Positions 35,638 through 44,557 of a stretch of 64,000 nt of DNA are shown piece after piece (position 1 is the stretch's first letter; every line of letters starts with the position of its first letter). The translations under genes and the position numbers were made by a program. The notes under the pieces are model-generated. The model had not been told where the DNA came from, did no database searches, and saw only the letters and a list, made by a program, of their open reading frames with translations. Origin of the DNA: JACNKV01 sp964645915 (lineage in GTDB: Bacteria; Fidelibacterota; Marinisomatia; Marinisomatales; JACNKV01); contig CAZYDH010000001.1 in the NCBI GenBank assembly GCA_964645915.1, positions 1 to 64,000 of the forward strand, written 5' to 3'.

Positions 35638-37971
35638 ATGAGCTTTACAAAAGAAATTATCGATCTCTCCAAGCTTTCTGATTCTGAGATTAAAGAAAAA
35701 CTCGCCGAACTTAACATTCCTCTCACTGTAGACGAAGCACTAAAAATCCAAAACAACATGTTAGGTCGAGCCCCGTCTCTCGCCGAACTCATTCTTTTTT
35801 CTATACAAGGCTCAGAACATTGCAGCTATAAAAGTAGCCGTTCACATTTAAAGCAGTTTACAACCGAAGGACCGGATGTGGTTTTGGGAGCCAAAGAAGA
35901 CGCCGGTGTTGTGGCGGTTGCAACAGACAATGATGACTATCGCTGGTGTGTGGTTATGAGTCATGAATCTCATAATCACCCCTCCCAAATAGTTCCCTAT
36001 GAAGGAGCTGCTACAGGCGTTGGTGGAAATGTGCGAGACGTAATGTGTATGGGAGCGGAAGTAATTGCGTGTACGGATTCCTTCCGTTTTGGCAACATAT
36101 CAAACAATAAAACGAAATGGATTCACGATGGCGTTGTCGCTGGAATTGCAGGTTATGGGAATCCGCTAGGAATTCCAAATGTTGGAGGAGATCTGTATTA
36201 TCATGAGGGTTACAACGAAAATTGTCTTGTTACATTAGTGACGCTTGGAGTTGTTCGAGAAGATAACATTATCCACTCGTATGCACCAAAAAATGCTGAT
36301 GGATATGACCTCATTTTAGTTGGAAAGCCTACAGATAATAGCGGATTTGGAGGTGCGAGTTTTGCGTCATTGGAGTTGGAAGAAGAAAAAAAAGAACAGA
36401 ACAAGGGCGCTGTACAAGAGCCAAATGCTTTTTTAGAACGCCACCTGTTAAAATCTTCATATGCTTTGTTTGACATTCTAAAACGACAGGGGCTCATTGA
36501 TCATATCGGCTTTAAAGACCTCGGTGCCGGAGGTGTTGCATGCGCCAGCGTGGAGCTAGCAGAAACATCCGGATATGGATCTGAAGTATGGATGGATAAA
36601 ATTCATATTGGTATGGAGAACCTACATCCTTCTGTTTATCTGTGCAGTGAAACCCAAGAACGATTTATGTGGGTTTGTTCGCCAAAGGTGACACCTCTCA
36701 TTTTAAACCACTACAACAAAGTGTATGATCTGCCGGGAGTAAGTGAAGGAGCTAGGGCTTCTGTTGTCGGAAAAATACGCAATGACGGTCAATATATAGT
36801 TCATAACGGTGATGAAGAAATCATCAACGCCCCGGCTTCTGACGTAACAGAAGGGTTCTTATACAATCGCCTGTATGAAGCGCGGAAAAAAACCTTCATC
36901 GAGCCAGACATACCAATATTAACAGATTATAATAAGACACTATTACAAATATTGTCTCACGAAAACATGGCCAGCAGAGAACCTGTTTTTGAACAATATG
37001 ACAAACAAGTACAAGGTCGAATTATTACTGAAACAGGCTTGGCAGATGCCGGTGTTTTGTCGCCATTCAATTCTGAAGATTATCCCAAAGAAATTCGCAA
37101 TGTGGGAATAGCCCTTTCCACGGACCACAATCCAAGGTATGGACTCATCGATCCGTATTGGGGTGGTGTAAATGCTGTGGTTGAATCTATGAGAAATGTT
37201 GCCGCCGTAGGTGCAACTCCGCATGCCTTGTCTGATTGTTTATGTTTTGGCAACCCTGAAAAACCACACCAAATGTGGGAATTTGTAGAAGCGGTTCGTG
37301 GTGTAGCGGATGCGTGCAATGCCATTACCCTAAAAGACAATCCAAGCCATGCCACCCCCATCATCGCCGGAAATGTGAGTTTTTACAATGAGTCTAAAGG
37401 CGGCGCTATTCCACCCAGTCCGATAGTGAGTTGTTTGGGGCGCATGAAGAACGTGAACAAAACAGTGCCAATGTGTTTTCAAAGAAAAGAGTCTGCTCTC
37501 TTGATGGTCGGTAAACGAAAAGACGAACTGGGTGGATCAGTTTATTATTCTCTTTATAAAGAATTGGGCGCTAACCTACCTAAACCAAACTTAGATGAAG
37601 TTAAAAACCAAATATTTGCACTCACGGATTGTGTAGAAAATGATCTGGTGTTATCTTGCCACGACATTGCAGACGGCGGAATTGCTTCAACCATTGCAGA
37701 AATGACGTTCGGGAATGAAATCGGTTGTGATGTAAAAATCCACAGCGATCTTTCAGTTGATACGTGTTTGTTTACCGAAACCGGAGGATTTGTTTTAGAA
37801 ACACTCCCTGAAAATATGAGTAAACTAAAATCCATATTTTCAAAATACGGATTGAATGTTTTTCATATTGGATCAACAAATAGCGATACGATTTATTTAA
37901 ACGATGTAATAAAAATCCCTGTTCAAGAGGTCAAAAGCGCATGGGAGAACGGATTGCGTGAAAAGCTGTAA
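35638..37971 (+). CDS. purL: Phosphoribosylformylglycinamidine synthase, small-type PurL
   Basis: 777 residues, the length of the PurL found in PurL/PurQ/PurS complexes rather than the 1300-residue single-chain enzyme. It holds the linker ('LTVDEALKIQNNMLGR'), 'GSEHCSYKSSRSHL', the active-site 'SHESHNHPSQIVPYEGAATGVGG', and two AIRS-like halves ('KDLGAGGVACA'; 'HDIADGGIASTIAE'). It amidates FGAR to FGAM with ATP and ammonia delivered by PurQ. A PurS partner is required in this class; none is present as a separate gene in the cluster, but see the purQ entry. Preceded by a 134-base gap with no clear ribosome site. Confidence 0.96.
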   Translation: MSFTKEIIDLSKLSDSEIKEKLAELNIPLTVDEALKIQNNMLGRAPSLAELILFSIQGSEHCSYKSSRSHLKQFTTEGPDVVLGAKEDAGVVAVATDNDDYRWCVVMSHESHNHPSQIVPYEGAATGVGGNVRDVMCMGAEVIACTDSFRFGNISNNKTKWIHDGVVAGIAGYGNPLGIPNVGGDLYYHEGYNENCLVTLVTLGVVREDNIIHSYAPKNADGYDLILVGKPTDNSGFGGASFASLELEEEKKEQNKGAVQEPNAFLERHLLKSSYALFDILKRQGLIDHIGFKDLGAGGVACASVELAETSGYGSEVWMDKIHIGMENLHPSVYLCSETQERFMWVCSPKVTPLILNHYNKVYDLPGVSEGARASVVGKIRNDGQYIVHNGDEEIINAPASDVTEGFLYNRLYEARKKTFIEPDIPILTDYNKTLLQILSHENMASREPVFEQYDKQVQGRIITETGLADAGVLSPFNSEDYPKEIRNVGIALSTDHNPRYGLIDPYWGGVNAVVESMRNVAAVGATPHALSDCLCFGNPEKPHQMWEFVEAVRGVADACNAITLKDNPSHATPIIAGNVSFYNESKGGAIPPSPIVSCLGRMKNVNKTVPMCFQRKESALLMVGKRKDELGGSVYYSLYKELGANLPKPNLDEVKNQIFALTDCVENDLVLSCHDIADGGIASTIAEMTFGNEIGCDVKIHSDLSVDTCLFTETGGFVLETLPENMSKLKSIFSKYGLNVFHIGSTNSDTIYLNDVIKIPVQEVKSAWENGLREKL

Positions 37972-37997
37972 TCAAAAGGAAATATTAAAAATAATTA

Positions 37998-39035
37998 ATG
38001 AGTAAAATAGACTACAAATCAGCCGGTGTAAATATAGATGCGGGGAACGAAGCCGTTGAGCGCATTAAGCACAAAGTAAAATCCACCTTTGCGCCCAACG
38101 TTCTCACAGGCTTGGGGAGTTTTGGTTCTCTCTATGATCTGAATCCCATTTTAAAGGAGTATAAAAAGCCGGTTTTAGTCCAGAGCATTGATGGTGTTGG
38201 AACGAAAACCATCATTGCTCGAAAAATGCGCAAGTTTGATACAATCGGAATCGATCTGTTAAGCGCAGCAGCGAACGACATTTTGGTTATGGGAGCACGA
38301 CCACTTACATTTCTTGATTATATAGCAAACGATAAGTTAAACCCTGAGATTATTGAAGAAATTATTTCCGGAATGGTCATAGCGTGTAAGGAAACGGGAG
38401 TTTCTCTGGTTGGGGGTGAGACCGCAGAAATGCCAGGCACTTACTTTCCGGGAGAGCATGATCTTGTTGGTGTTATCACTGGCGTAGTAGAGAGAGATAA
38501 AATCATTACCGGAGAAACAATCCGGCAGGGAGACGTGGTGTTGGGGCTTCCATCCAACGGATTACATACAAATGGCTATTCCTTTGCTCGAAAACTATTC
38601 TTTGAGGTGGGTGGATATGATGTGAATGACACGATTCCTGAACTGGAAAAATCTGTGGGACTCACATTGTTGGAACCACACATTAACTATACAAACCACG
38701 TTTTTACCCTATTGAATGCAGAGATTGATATTAAAGGCATCGCCCATATTACCGGTGGCGGACTTGTGGAAAATATTCCACGAATACTACCAAATGGATG
38801 TAAAGTGGAGATTCGAAAAGGATCATGGCCGGCTCTGCCTGTATTTGAAGTCATGCAATCTATCGGAAATGTGGATGAAAACGAAATGTGCCGAGCGTTC
38901 AATATGGGGATCGGGATGGTCTTTGTTGTAAATCCAAAGGATGTGAATGCCGTAAAAGATGCGCTAAAAAGTTTGACGGAAATCTATGAAATTGGTTCTG
39001 TTATAAATGGAAAAAAGAGCGTTGTGTTAAAATGA
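37998..39035 (+). CDS. purM: Phosphoribosylformylglycinamidine cyclo-ligase (AIR synthetase)
   Basis: 345 residues, standard length. It starts with 'YKSAGVNIDAGNEAVERIK', and shows 'VQSIDGVGTKTIIA', 'GIDLLSAAANDILVMGARPL', 'GGETAEMPGTY' and 'HITGGGLVENIPRILP', all family hallmarks. It closes FGAM to AIR with ATP. An AAAAGGA site lies 18 bases before the ATG, a little far. The stop overlaps the next start as ATGA. Confidence 0.97.
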   Translation: MSKIDYKSAGVNIDAGNEAVERIKHKVKSTFAPNVLTGLGSFGSLYDLNPILKEYKKPVLVQSIDGVGTKTIIARKMRKFDTIGIDLLSAAANDILVMGARPLTFLDYIANDKLNPEIIEEIISGMVIACKETGVSLVGGETAEMPGTYFPGEHDLVGVITGVVERDKIITGETIRQGDVVLGLPSNGLHTNGYSFARKLFFEVGGYDVNDTIPELEKSVGLTLLEPHINYTNHVFTLLNAEIDIKGIAHITGGGLVENIPRILPNGCKVEIRKGSWPALPVFEVMQSIGNVDENEMCRAFNMGIGMVFVVNPKDVNAVKDALKSLTEIYEIGSVINGKKSVVLK

Positions 39036-40291
39036 ATCCATCAATAGCAGTTATTCAATTTCCCGGTTCTAATACGGAGCGCGAAACCAAGATGGCCTGT
39101 CGTCGCACTGGATTAAATCCCGTAGAATTTTTATGGAATGAACCGACAGAGGAATTGTCTAATTTTGATGGATTTATAATTGTTGGAGGATTTTCTTACG
39201 AAGATCGTTCAAGGGCGGGTGTGATTGCTGCACTGGACCCTATCATGAAACAGATCAAAGTCGAAGCAGAAAAAGGAAAACCAATTTTAGGTATCTGTAA
39301 CGGAGCGCAGATTCTAGTAGAAAGCGGACTTGTTCCCGGACTAGAAGACAATCGGCTTGGTATCGCACTTACCGATAATAAACGGGTAAAGGGTGGTCAC
39401 GTCATTGGTATGGGATATTATAATACATGGGCAAATTTACAAATGTCAGTTTCAACAAAACGTTGTGCATTTACTCGCCGAATAGACAAAGGAGATTTTA
39501 TTAATATTCCTTTAGCACACGGTGAGGGACGTTTTGTGGTTCCAGATGAATTGCTAAAAAAATTGAATGCCAACGAACAAACAGTTTATCGATACTGTGA
39601 CAGCAATGGAACCATCATAGACGAATTTCCTACAAACCCTAACGGATCTTCCTATAACATGGCTGCAGTTTGTAATCCGACGGGAAATGTAATGGCAATG
39701 ATGCCCCACCCGGAACGCACACCAAATGGTGATGTTATTTTTTCCTCTATGAAAGACTATATAGAATCCGGAAACCCAACCACAAATCACAAACTGTCTT
39801 TTGACCGCCCGCGTTATAAAGTAAAGGATTACATCTTAAATCCAAATTCAACAACATGGATAATAGATATGATCATTACGGACAATGAAGCAGCGTCTGT
39901 TCACAATGCCTTAGACCATCTTGGGTTTGATGTTACGATTACACGACAAACATATTGGGAAATTACAATTAGTGGTAACAAAGACCAGATTTTAAACCAA
40001 ATAGATAACACCGGAGAGCTTTACAACTCAAATAAAGAATTTATCAACAAAAAAGAAAGCAGTAAAAACGCAGCGTCTTTTCTGGTTCGCCAAAAAGAAG
40101 ACATTTTGGGTCGTGCAAAATATGAATCTTTGACTGAGCGGTTTGAGATCACCGGGCTTACAGATTTAAAGAGTGGCACAATATGGAATGTAACCGTAAA
40201 CAGCGGTAATTTTGACACTGTTTTAAAGGAAGTTTTGAACACACACATCTTATTTAATCCACTATCACATGAATGCTGTCGAATTAACTAA
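39032..40291 (+). CDS. purQ: PurQ glutaminase with C-terminal PurS-like extension
   Basis: 419 residues against about 225-270 for PurQ. Residues 1-250 are a class I glutamine amidotransferase: Cys89 in 'LGICNGAQIL' and His226/Glu228 in 'PHPERTPNG'. The remaining 160 residues are extra. Residues about 344-419 can be laid on PurS: 'KEDILGRAKYESL' on the 'LDPQGRAVEGAL' region, 'ITGLTDLKSGTIWNVTV' on 'LGFEGVSDVRVGKYIEITV', and 'HILFNPLSHECCRI' on 'KLLANPVIEDYEI'. Residues about 259-343 ('HNALDHLGFDVTITRQTYWEITISG') look like a second, more diverged copy. The alignment is by eye. It supplies ammonia to PurL and may carry the PurS function as well. It overlaps purM by 4 bases and purC by 23. Confidence 0.88.
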   Translation: MNPSIAVIQFPGSNTERETKMACRRTGLNPVEFLWNEPTEELSNFDGFIIVGGFSYEDRSRAGVIAALDPIMKQIKVEAEKGKPILGICNGAQILVESGLVPGLEDNRLGIALTDNKRVKGGHVIGMGYYNTWANLQMSVSTKRCAFTRRIDKGDFINIPLAHGEGRFVVPDELLKKLNANEQTVYRYCDSNGTIIDEFPTNPNGSSYNMAAVCNPTGNVMAMMPHPERTPNGDVIFSSMKDYIESGNPTTNHKLSFDRPRYKVKDYILNPNSTTWIIDMIITDNEAASVHNALDHLGFDVTITRQTYWEITISGNKDQILNQIDNTGELYNSNKEFINKKESSKNAASFLVRQKEDILGRAKYESLTERFEITGLTDLKSGTIWNVTVNSGNFDTVLKEVLNTHILFNPLSHECCRIN

Positions 40292-41255
40292 TCATTACAA
40301 AACCCGCATTAAAGCGGAGCTAAACAACACATTAACTAAAACCTCATTACAGAGAGGAGTTAAAAGAACCGGAAAGGTACGCGACCAATACGACCTAGGC
40401 GATAAAATTGCCTTAATTACAACGGATCGACAAAGCGCTTTTGATCGTGTTTTAGCTTCTATTCCTTTCAAGGGTCAGGTTTTGAACCTTACCAGCGAAT
40501 GGTGGTTTAAACAAACTGAACAAATCATTCCAAACCATGTTATAGACATCCCCGATCCAAATATTACATTAGCAAAAAAGTGTAGTGTATTCCCGATTGA
40601 ATTTGTCGTTCGCGGTTATATTACAGGAAGTACTAGTACATCGTTGTGGACGGTTTACAATAATGGAGACAGAGAATACTGCGGAAATATTTTACCGGAA
40701 GGTTTGAAAAAAAATCAAAGACTCGTGGAAAACATGCTTACGCCAACAACAAAAGAAGAGCATCATGACAGACCCATTACACCGAATGACATTGTAAAAG
40801 AAGGTTGGATGACTCAAGACGAATGGGATTATTGTAGTCGGAAAGCGTTAGAACTCTTTGCTTTTGGTCAGAAAAAAGCAGCTGAAAATGGGATGATATT
40901 GGTAGATACTAAATATGAAATGGGTCGTGATGCAGATGGAAATATCGTACTCATAGATGAAATACACACACCTGATTCCAGTCGATATTGGATAGATAAA
41001 ACCTATAATGAACGCATGACTACAGGGCAAGAACCTCAAAATATTGACAAAGAATTCTTACGACTCTGGTTTGTAAACAATTGTGATCCGTATAACGATA
41101 GACTTTTGCCGGAAGCTCCGGAAGAATTGGTTGTTGAATTATCCAGCAGGTATATATATCTATATGAAAAAATAACTGGCATGGAATTTCCATTTCCTGA
41201 TTCAAAAACACCAGTTCAAAACAGGATTAATAAAAATATAAAGGATATAGTATGA
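40269..41255 (+). CDS. purC: SAICAR synthetase
   Basis: 328 residues, longer than the E. coli enzyme (about 237) and of the yeast-like length. Key motifs: 'RTGKVRDQYDLGDKIALITTDRQSAFD', 'FPIEFVVRGYITGS', 'ILVDTKYEMGRDADGNIVLIDEIHTPDSSRYW'. It joins CAIR and aspartate with ATP. The start lies inside the 3' end of purQ (23-base overlap) and the stop overlaps purE by four bases (ATGA), so all three are likely coupled in translation. Confidence 0.96.
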   Translation: MNAVELTNHYKTRIKAELNNTLTKTSLQRGVKRTGKVRDQYDLGDKIALITTDRQSAFDRVLASIPFKGQVLNLTSEWWFKQTEQIIPNHVIDIPDPNITLAKKCSVFPIEFVVRGYITGSTSTSLWTVYNNGDREYCGNILPEGLKKNQRLVENMLTPTTKEEHHDRPITPNDIVKEGWMTQDEWDYCSRKALELFAFGQKKAAENGMILVDTKYEMGRDADGNIVLIDEIHTPDSSRYWIDKTYNERMTTGQEPQNIDKEFLRLWFVNNCDPYNDRLLPEAPEELVVELSSRYIYLYEKITGMEFPFPDSKTPVQNRINKNIKDIV

Positions 41256-41638
41256 AAACAATTATTATTATGGGATCTGTCTCAGACGAAGCTCACGCAA
41301 AAAAAATCTCCGATAAATTAACCGAATATAAAATTGAATGGGAACAGCATGTAGCTTCTGCCCACAAACAACCCATAAAAGTGTTGGAAATTCTAAACGC
41401 TAATAAAAATGAAAAGGATATTGTCTACATTACGATTGCTGGTCGATCTAATGCGTTATCTGGATTTGTTGCTGCAAATTCGGACTTTCCAACGATAGGA
41501 TGTCCTCCGTTTACTGATAAGATGGATATGTTTGTAAATATCCACTCCACGCTTCAAATGCCTAGCAAGACTCCGGTGCTTACTGTAATTGACCCGGGGA
41601 ATTGTGCTCTTGCTGTTAAGCGAATTTTCGGAGTATAA
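41252..41638 (+). CDS. purE: Class II PurE, AIR carboxylase
   Basis: 128 residues, shorter than class I PurE (about 160). 'IIIMGSVSDEAHA' and 'VASAHKQPIKVLEIL' match PurE in general, but 'ITIAGRSNALSGFVAANSDFPTIGCPPF' matches the 'AGRSNGLGP...NT.YPVI.CPP' loop of the carboxylase domain of animal PAICS (class II) rather than the 'AGGAAHLPGMVAA' loop of class I mutases. Class II enzymes carboxylate AIR with CO2 directly, which fits the absence of purK in the cluster. It follows purC with an ATGA overlap. Confidence 0.9.
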   Translation: MKTIIIMGSVSDEAHAKKISDKLTEYKIEWEQHVASAHKQPIKVLEILNANKNEKDIVYITIAGRSNALSGFVAANSDFPTIGCPPFTDKMDMFVNIHSTLQMPSKTPVLTVIDPGNCALAVKRIFGV

Positions 41639-41668
41639 TAAAGGATTCAAATTAAAACTCGAGGTTCT

Positions 41669-43018
41669 ATGACCAATCCACTAAAAAACATATCACCACT
41701 TGATGGTCGCTACGCCAAGAGCGTGAACAAACTCTCTCAATATTTCAGCGAAATGGCTTTAATGCAATATCGCTTGAAAGTGGAGATAGAATATCTTATT
41801 GCTTTGGGAGAGGAGAAATTCATAATAGAACTTCCACCTTTTTCCAACGATGAACAGATACAGTTACGAGATATTTATAAACACTTTAATGCTGAAACCG
41901 CCAAAGAAGTGAAACAATTTGAGCAGGTTACCAATCATGATGTTAAGGCGATTGAATATTACATTCGAGAAAAAACAAATGTAGATATCCATCCATGGAT
42001 TCATTTTGCACTTACGTCTGAAGATGTAAATAACCTGGCTTACTCAATTATGTGGCAAGACGGAGTACAAAACGAATATGTGCCCTTACTGTTATCATTT
42101 CATGAAGAACTAAAGAACTTAGCACAAAAATATAAAAGCACCCCCATGCTTGCCCTCACACACGGACAACCGGCAACACCAACGACCTTCGGAAAAGAAA
42201 TAGCCGTATTTACCTCTCGATTAAAGCGACAAATTGATCAAATGAAAAACCACAGTTTGTTAGGGAAGTTTGGAGGAGCAACAGGGACATGGTCTGCTCA
42301 AGTTATTGCTTATCCACATGTAAATTGGCTGAAGTTTTCAGAGAGATTTATCGAGAAACTCGGGCTTCATCCTAATTTGATCACCACCCAAATCGAGCCA
42401 CATGATTCGTTGGTGGAAAACTATCATCAGATTGTTCGAATAAACAATATACTTATCGATCTTTGTCGGGATGTCTGGTCATATATTAGTCGAAATATAT
42501 TAACCCAAATGAAAGTGGATGATGAAGTGGGGTCATCGACAATGCCACACAAGATCAACCCCATTCAATTTGAAAATGCTGAAGGGAACATGGGGGTTTC
42601 TAATGCACTGTTGAACCACCTTGCCATGAAGTTACCAATCTCTCGGATGCAGAGAGATCTGACGGACTCAACAACAATTAGAAACCAAGGAGTTGCACTG
42701 GGGCATTCCTATTTAGCCGTGCAAAACATTTTAAAGGGTCTCGGTAGAATTTCCATGAATGAAAATCAAACATCAAAGGAATTGAACAACCATTGGGAGG
42801 TTGTAACTGAAGCATTACAGACCGTCTTGCGTAAATCTGGAAAGCAGGATGCTTATGAAGAGCTAAAGTCCATTTCCAGAGGAGAGACATTAGATGAAAG
42901 CAGTATTAAAGAGTTCATTCAATCCCTTTCTATATCAACAACCGACAAAGAGAAGCTTCTTTCCATCAGCCCCAGTAATTATATTGGACTAGCGGAAAAA
43001 CTCGTGGAGATATTGTAA
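41669..43018 (+). CDS. purB: Adenylosuccinate lyase
   Basis: 449 residues, of the E. coli-like branch: 'ISPLDGRYAKSVNKLSQYFSE' at the front, 'HDVKAIEYYI', 'HFALTSEDVNNLAYS', 'TLTHGQPATPTTFGKE'-type helix (here 'ALTHGQPATPTTFGKE') and the fumarase-superfamily signature 'GSSTMPHKINPIQFENAEGN' with its catalytic Ser loop. It cleaves SAICAR to AICAR and adenylosuccinate to AMP, releasing fumarate, and thus serves both the IMP route and the AMP branch opened by purA. GAGG lies eight bases before the ATG. Confidence 0.97.
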   Translation: MTNPLKNISPLDGRYAKSVNKLSQYFSEMALMQYRLKVEIEYLIALGEEKFIIELPPFSNDEQIQLRDIYKHFNAETAKEVKQFEQVTNHDVKAIEYYIREKTNVDIHPWIHFALTSEDVNNLAYSIMWQDGVQNEYVPLLLSFHEELKNLAQKYKSTPMLALTHGQPATPTTFGKEIAVFTSRLKRQIDQMKNHSLLGKFGGATGTWSAQVIAYPHVNWLKFSERFIEKLGLHPNLITTQIEPHDSLVENYHQIVRINNILIDLCRDVWSYISRNILTQMKVDDEVGSSTMPHKINPIQFENAEGNMGVSNALLNHLAMKLPISRMQRDLTDSTTIRNQGVALGHSYLAVQNILKGLGRISMNENQTSKELNNHWEVVTEALQTVLRKSGKQDAYEELKSISRGETLDESSIKEFIQSLSISTTDKEKLLSISPSNYIGLAEKLVEIL

Positions 43019-43020
43019 TT

Positions 43021-44514
43021 ATGTGTGGAGTCGTCGGAATCTATTCTCAAAATCCAGTTGCAGCTGAAATTTATGACAGTCTTATTCATCTCCAACATCG
43101 GGGACAAGATGCTGCGGGGATATTAACCTATACAAAAAACGCACAAAGAAAATTTCATGTAAAAAAGGGCGTTGGTTTAGTTCGTGATATTTTTAATGAA
43201 AAGAATATGGCAAGACTTCAGGGAAATATAGGTGTAGGACATACCCGATATCCCACTGTAGGCGGTTTTGGCATTGAAGATGCTCAACCCATCTGGACTG
43301 CTGCCCCTTTTGGAATTGCCATGGCTCACAATGGGAATCTTGTAAACTATCCGGAACTTGTGAAAGAATTATGGCAGGAAAACAGAAGACATCTTAACGC
43401 ATCGGTTGATGTTGAAGTTGTACTACATGTTTTTGCCTACGCACTTGAAAAAGCAGTTGCTACAAATCCAGATGATGATTTTTTCAAATTGGTGTGTTCG
43501 GCAGTTCAGTCAACATTTCAGAGGGTGCGGGGAGCTTACTCTGTTGTGACAATTATCAGTGGGAAAGGAATTGTTGTTTTTAGAGATCCTCGAGGGATTC
43601 GCCCATTAGCAAAAGGCTCTCGGAAAAATGATGATGGAACAGTTGATTATATTTTTTCATCAGAAACCACAATGTTTTATTCCCTTGGGTATGAACAAGA
43701 CGGTGATGTTTTGCCGGGAGAAGTAATTTATATTGATCAGAGTGGGAACTATCACTCGACCGTATTGACTAGCAATTCATTTACCCCATGCATTTTTGAA
43801 TATGTATATCTTGCTCGTCCCGACACCACAATGAACAACATCAGTGTTTACCGTGCACGACTCAGAATGGGACAAAACCTCGCATCCCAATGGAAAGAAA
43901 CATATCCTGAGTATTTGCCGGATATCGTTATCCCTGCACCATCGACCGCAAATACAGCGGCTCTTTCTATGGCATTTGAATTAGGCGTGCGATATTCCGA
44001 AGGGTTGTACAAGAATCCATTTATTGGTCGTACATTTATTATGCCGGGGCAAGGGGAAAGAAAAAAATCTGTGAAATATAAAATGGTTCCTCAAGAACTT
44101 GAAATTCGAAACAAAAAAGTGATGATTGTTGATGATAGTATCGTTCGAGGAAACACAAGCAAAGAAATTGTTAGAATGGTTCGAGATTTTGGTGCGAAAG
44201 AAGTTTGTTTTGTTTCAGCAAGCCCTCCCGTTCAATCGCCTTGTTTTTATGGCGTGGACATGCCGACCCAAGGTGAGCTGATCGCTTCTAATATGGCCGT
44301 AGAGGAAATTAGAAAAATAATGGATGTTGATATTTTGATGTACCAAGATATATCAAATTTAGTTGAAGCGGTTATGCGTAAAGGGGAGCACCACATTGAT
44401 CAGCCATGCTTAGCTTGCTTTAATGGAGAGTATCCTGAGGGAAATGTGGATATGTCTATTATTCAAATGCTGGAAAAACAACGAAAGCATGAGCGCACAA
44501 AAATATCATCCTGA
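43021..44514 (+). CDS. purF: Amidophosphoribosyltransferase
   Basis: 497 residues. The protein begins MCGVVGIYS, so Cys2 is the N-terminal nucleophile exposed after Met removal, with no propeptide. The glutaminase half (to about 240) has 'GVGHTRYPTVG' and 'MAHNGNLVNY'; the transferase half has the PRPP motif 'VMIVDDSIVRGNTSKEIV'. It commits PRPP and glutamine to purine synthesis, normally under AMP/GMP feedback control. It starts two bases after purB; the ribosome site would lie inside the end of purB (GTGGAG). Confidence 0.97.
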   Translation: MCGVVGIYSQNPVAAEIYDSLIHLQHRGQDAAGILTYTKNAQRKFHVKKGVGLVRDIFNEKNMARLQGNIGVGHTRYPTVGGFGIEDAQPIWTAAPFGIAMAHNGNLVNYPELVKELWQENRRHLNASVDVEVVLHVFAYALEKAVATNPDDDFFKLVCSAVQSTFQRVRGAYSVVTIISGKGIVVFRDPRGIRPLAKGSRKNDDGTVDYIFSSETTMFYSLGYEQDGDVLPGEVIYIDQSGNYHSTVLTSNSFTPCIFEYVYLARPDTTMNNISVYRARLRMGQNLASQWKETYPEYLPDIVIPAPSTANTAALSMAFELGVRYSEGLYKNPFIGRTFIMPGQGERKKSVKYKMVPQELEIRNKKVMIVDDSIVRGNTSKEIVRMVRDFGAKEVCFVSASPPVQSPCFYGVDMPTQGELIASNMAVEEIRKIMDVDILMYQDISNLVEAVMRKGEHHIDQPCLACFNGEYPEGNVDMSIIQMLEKQRKHERTKISS

Positions 44515-44557
44515 CTAATAGAATAATATAGAGTCTTATAATAGGGGAAATTATTAA

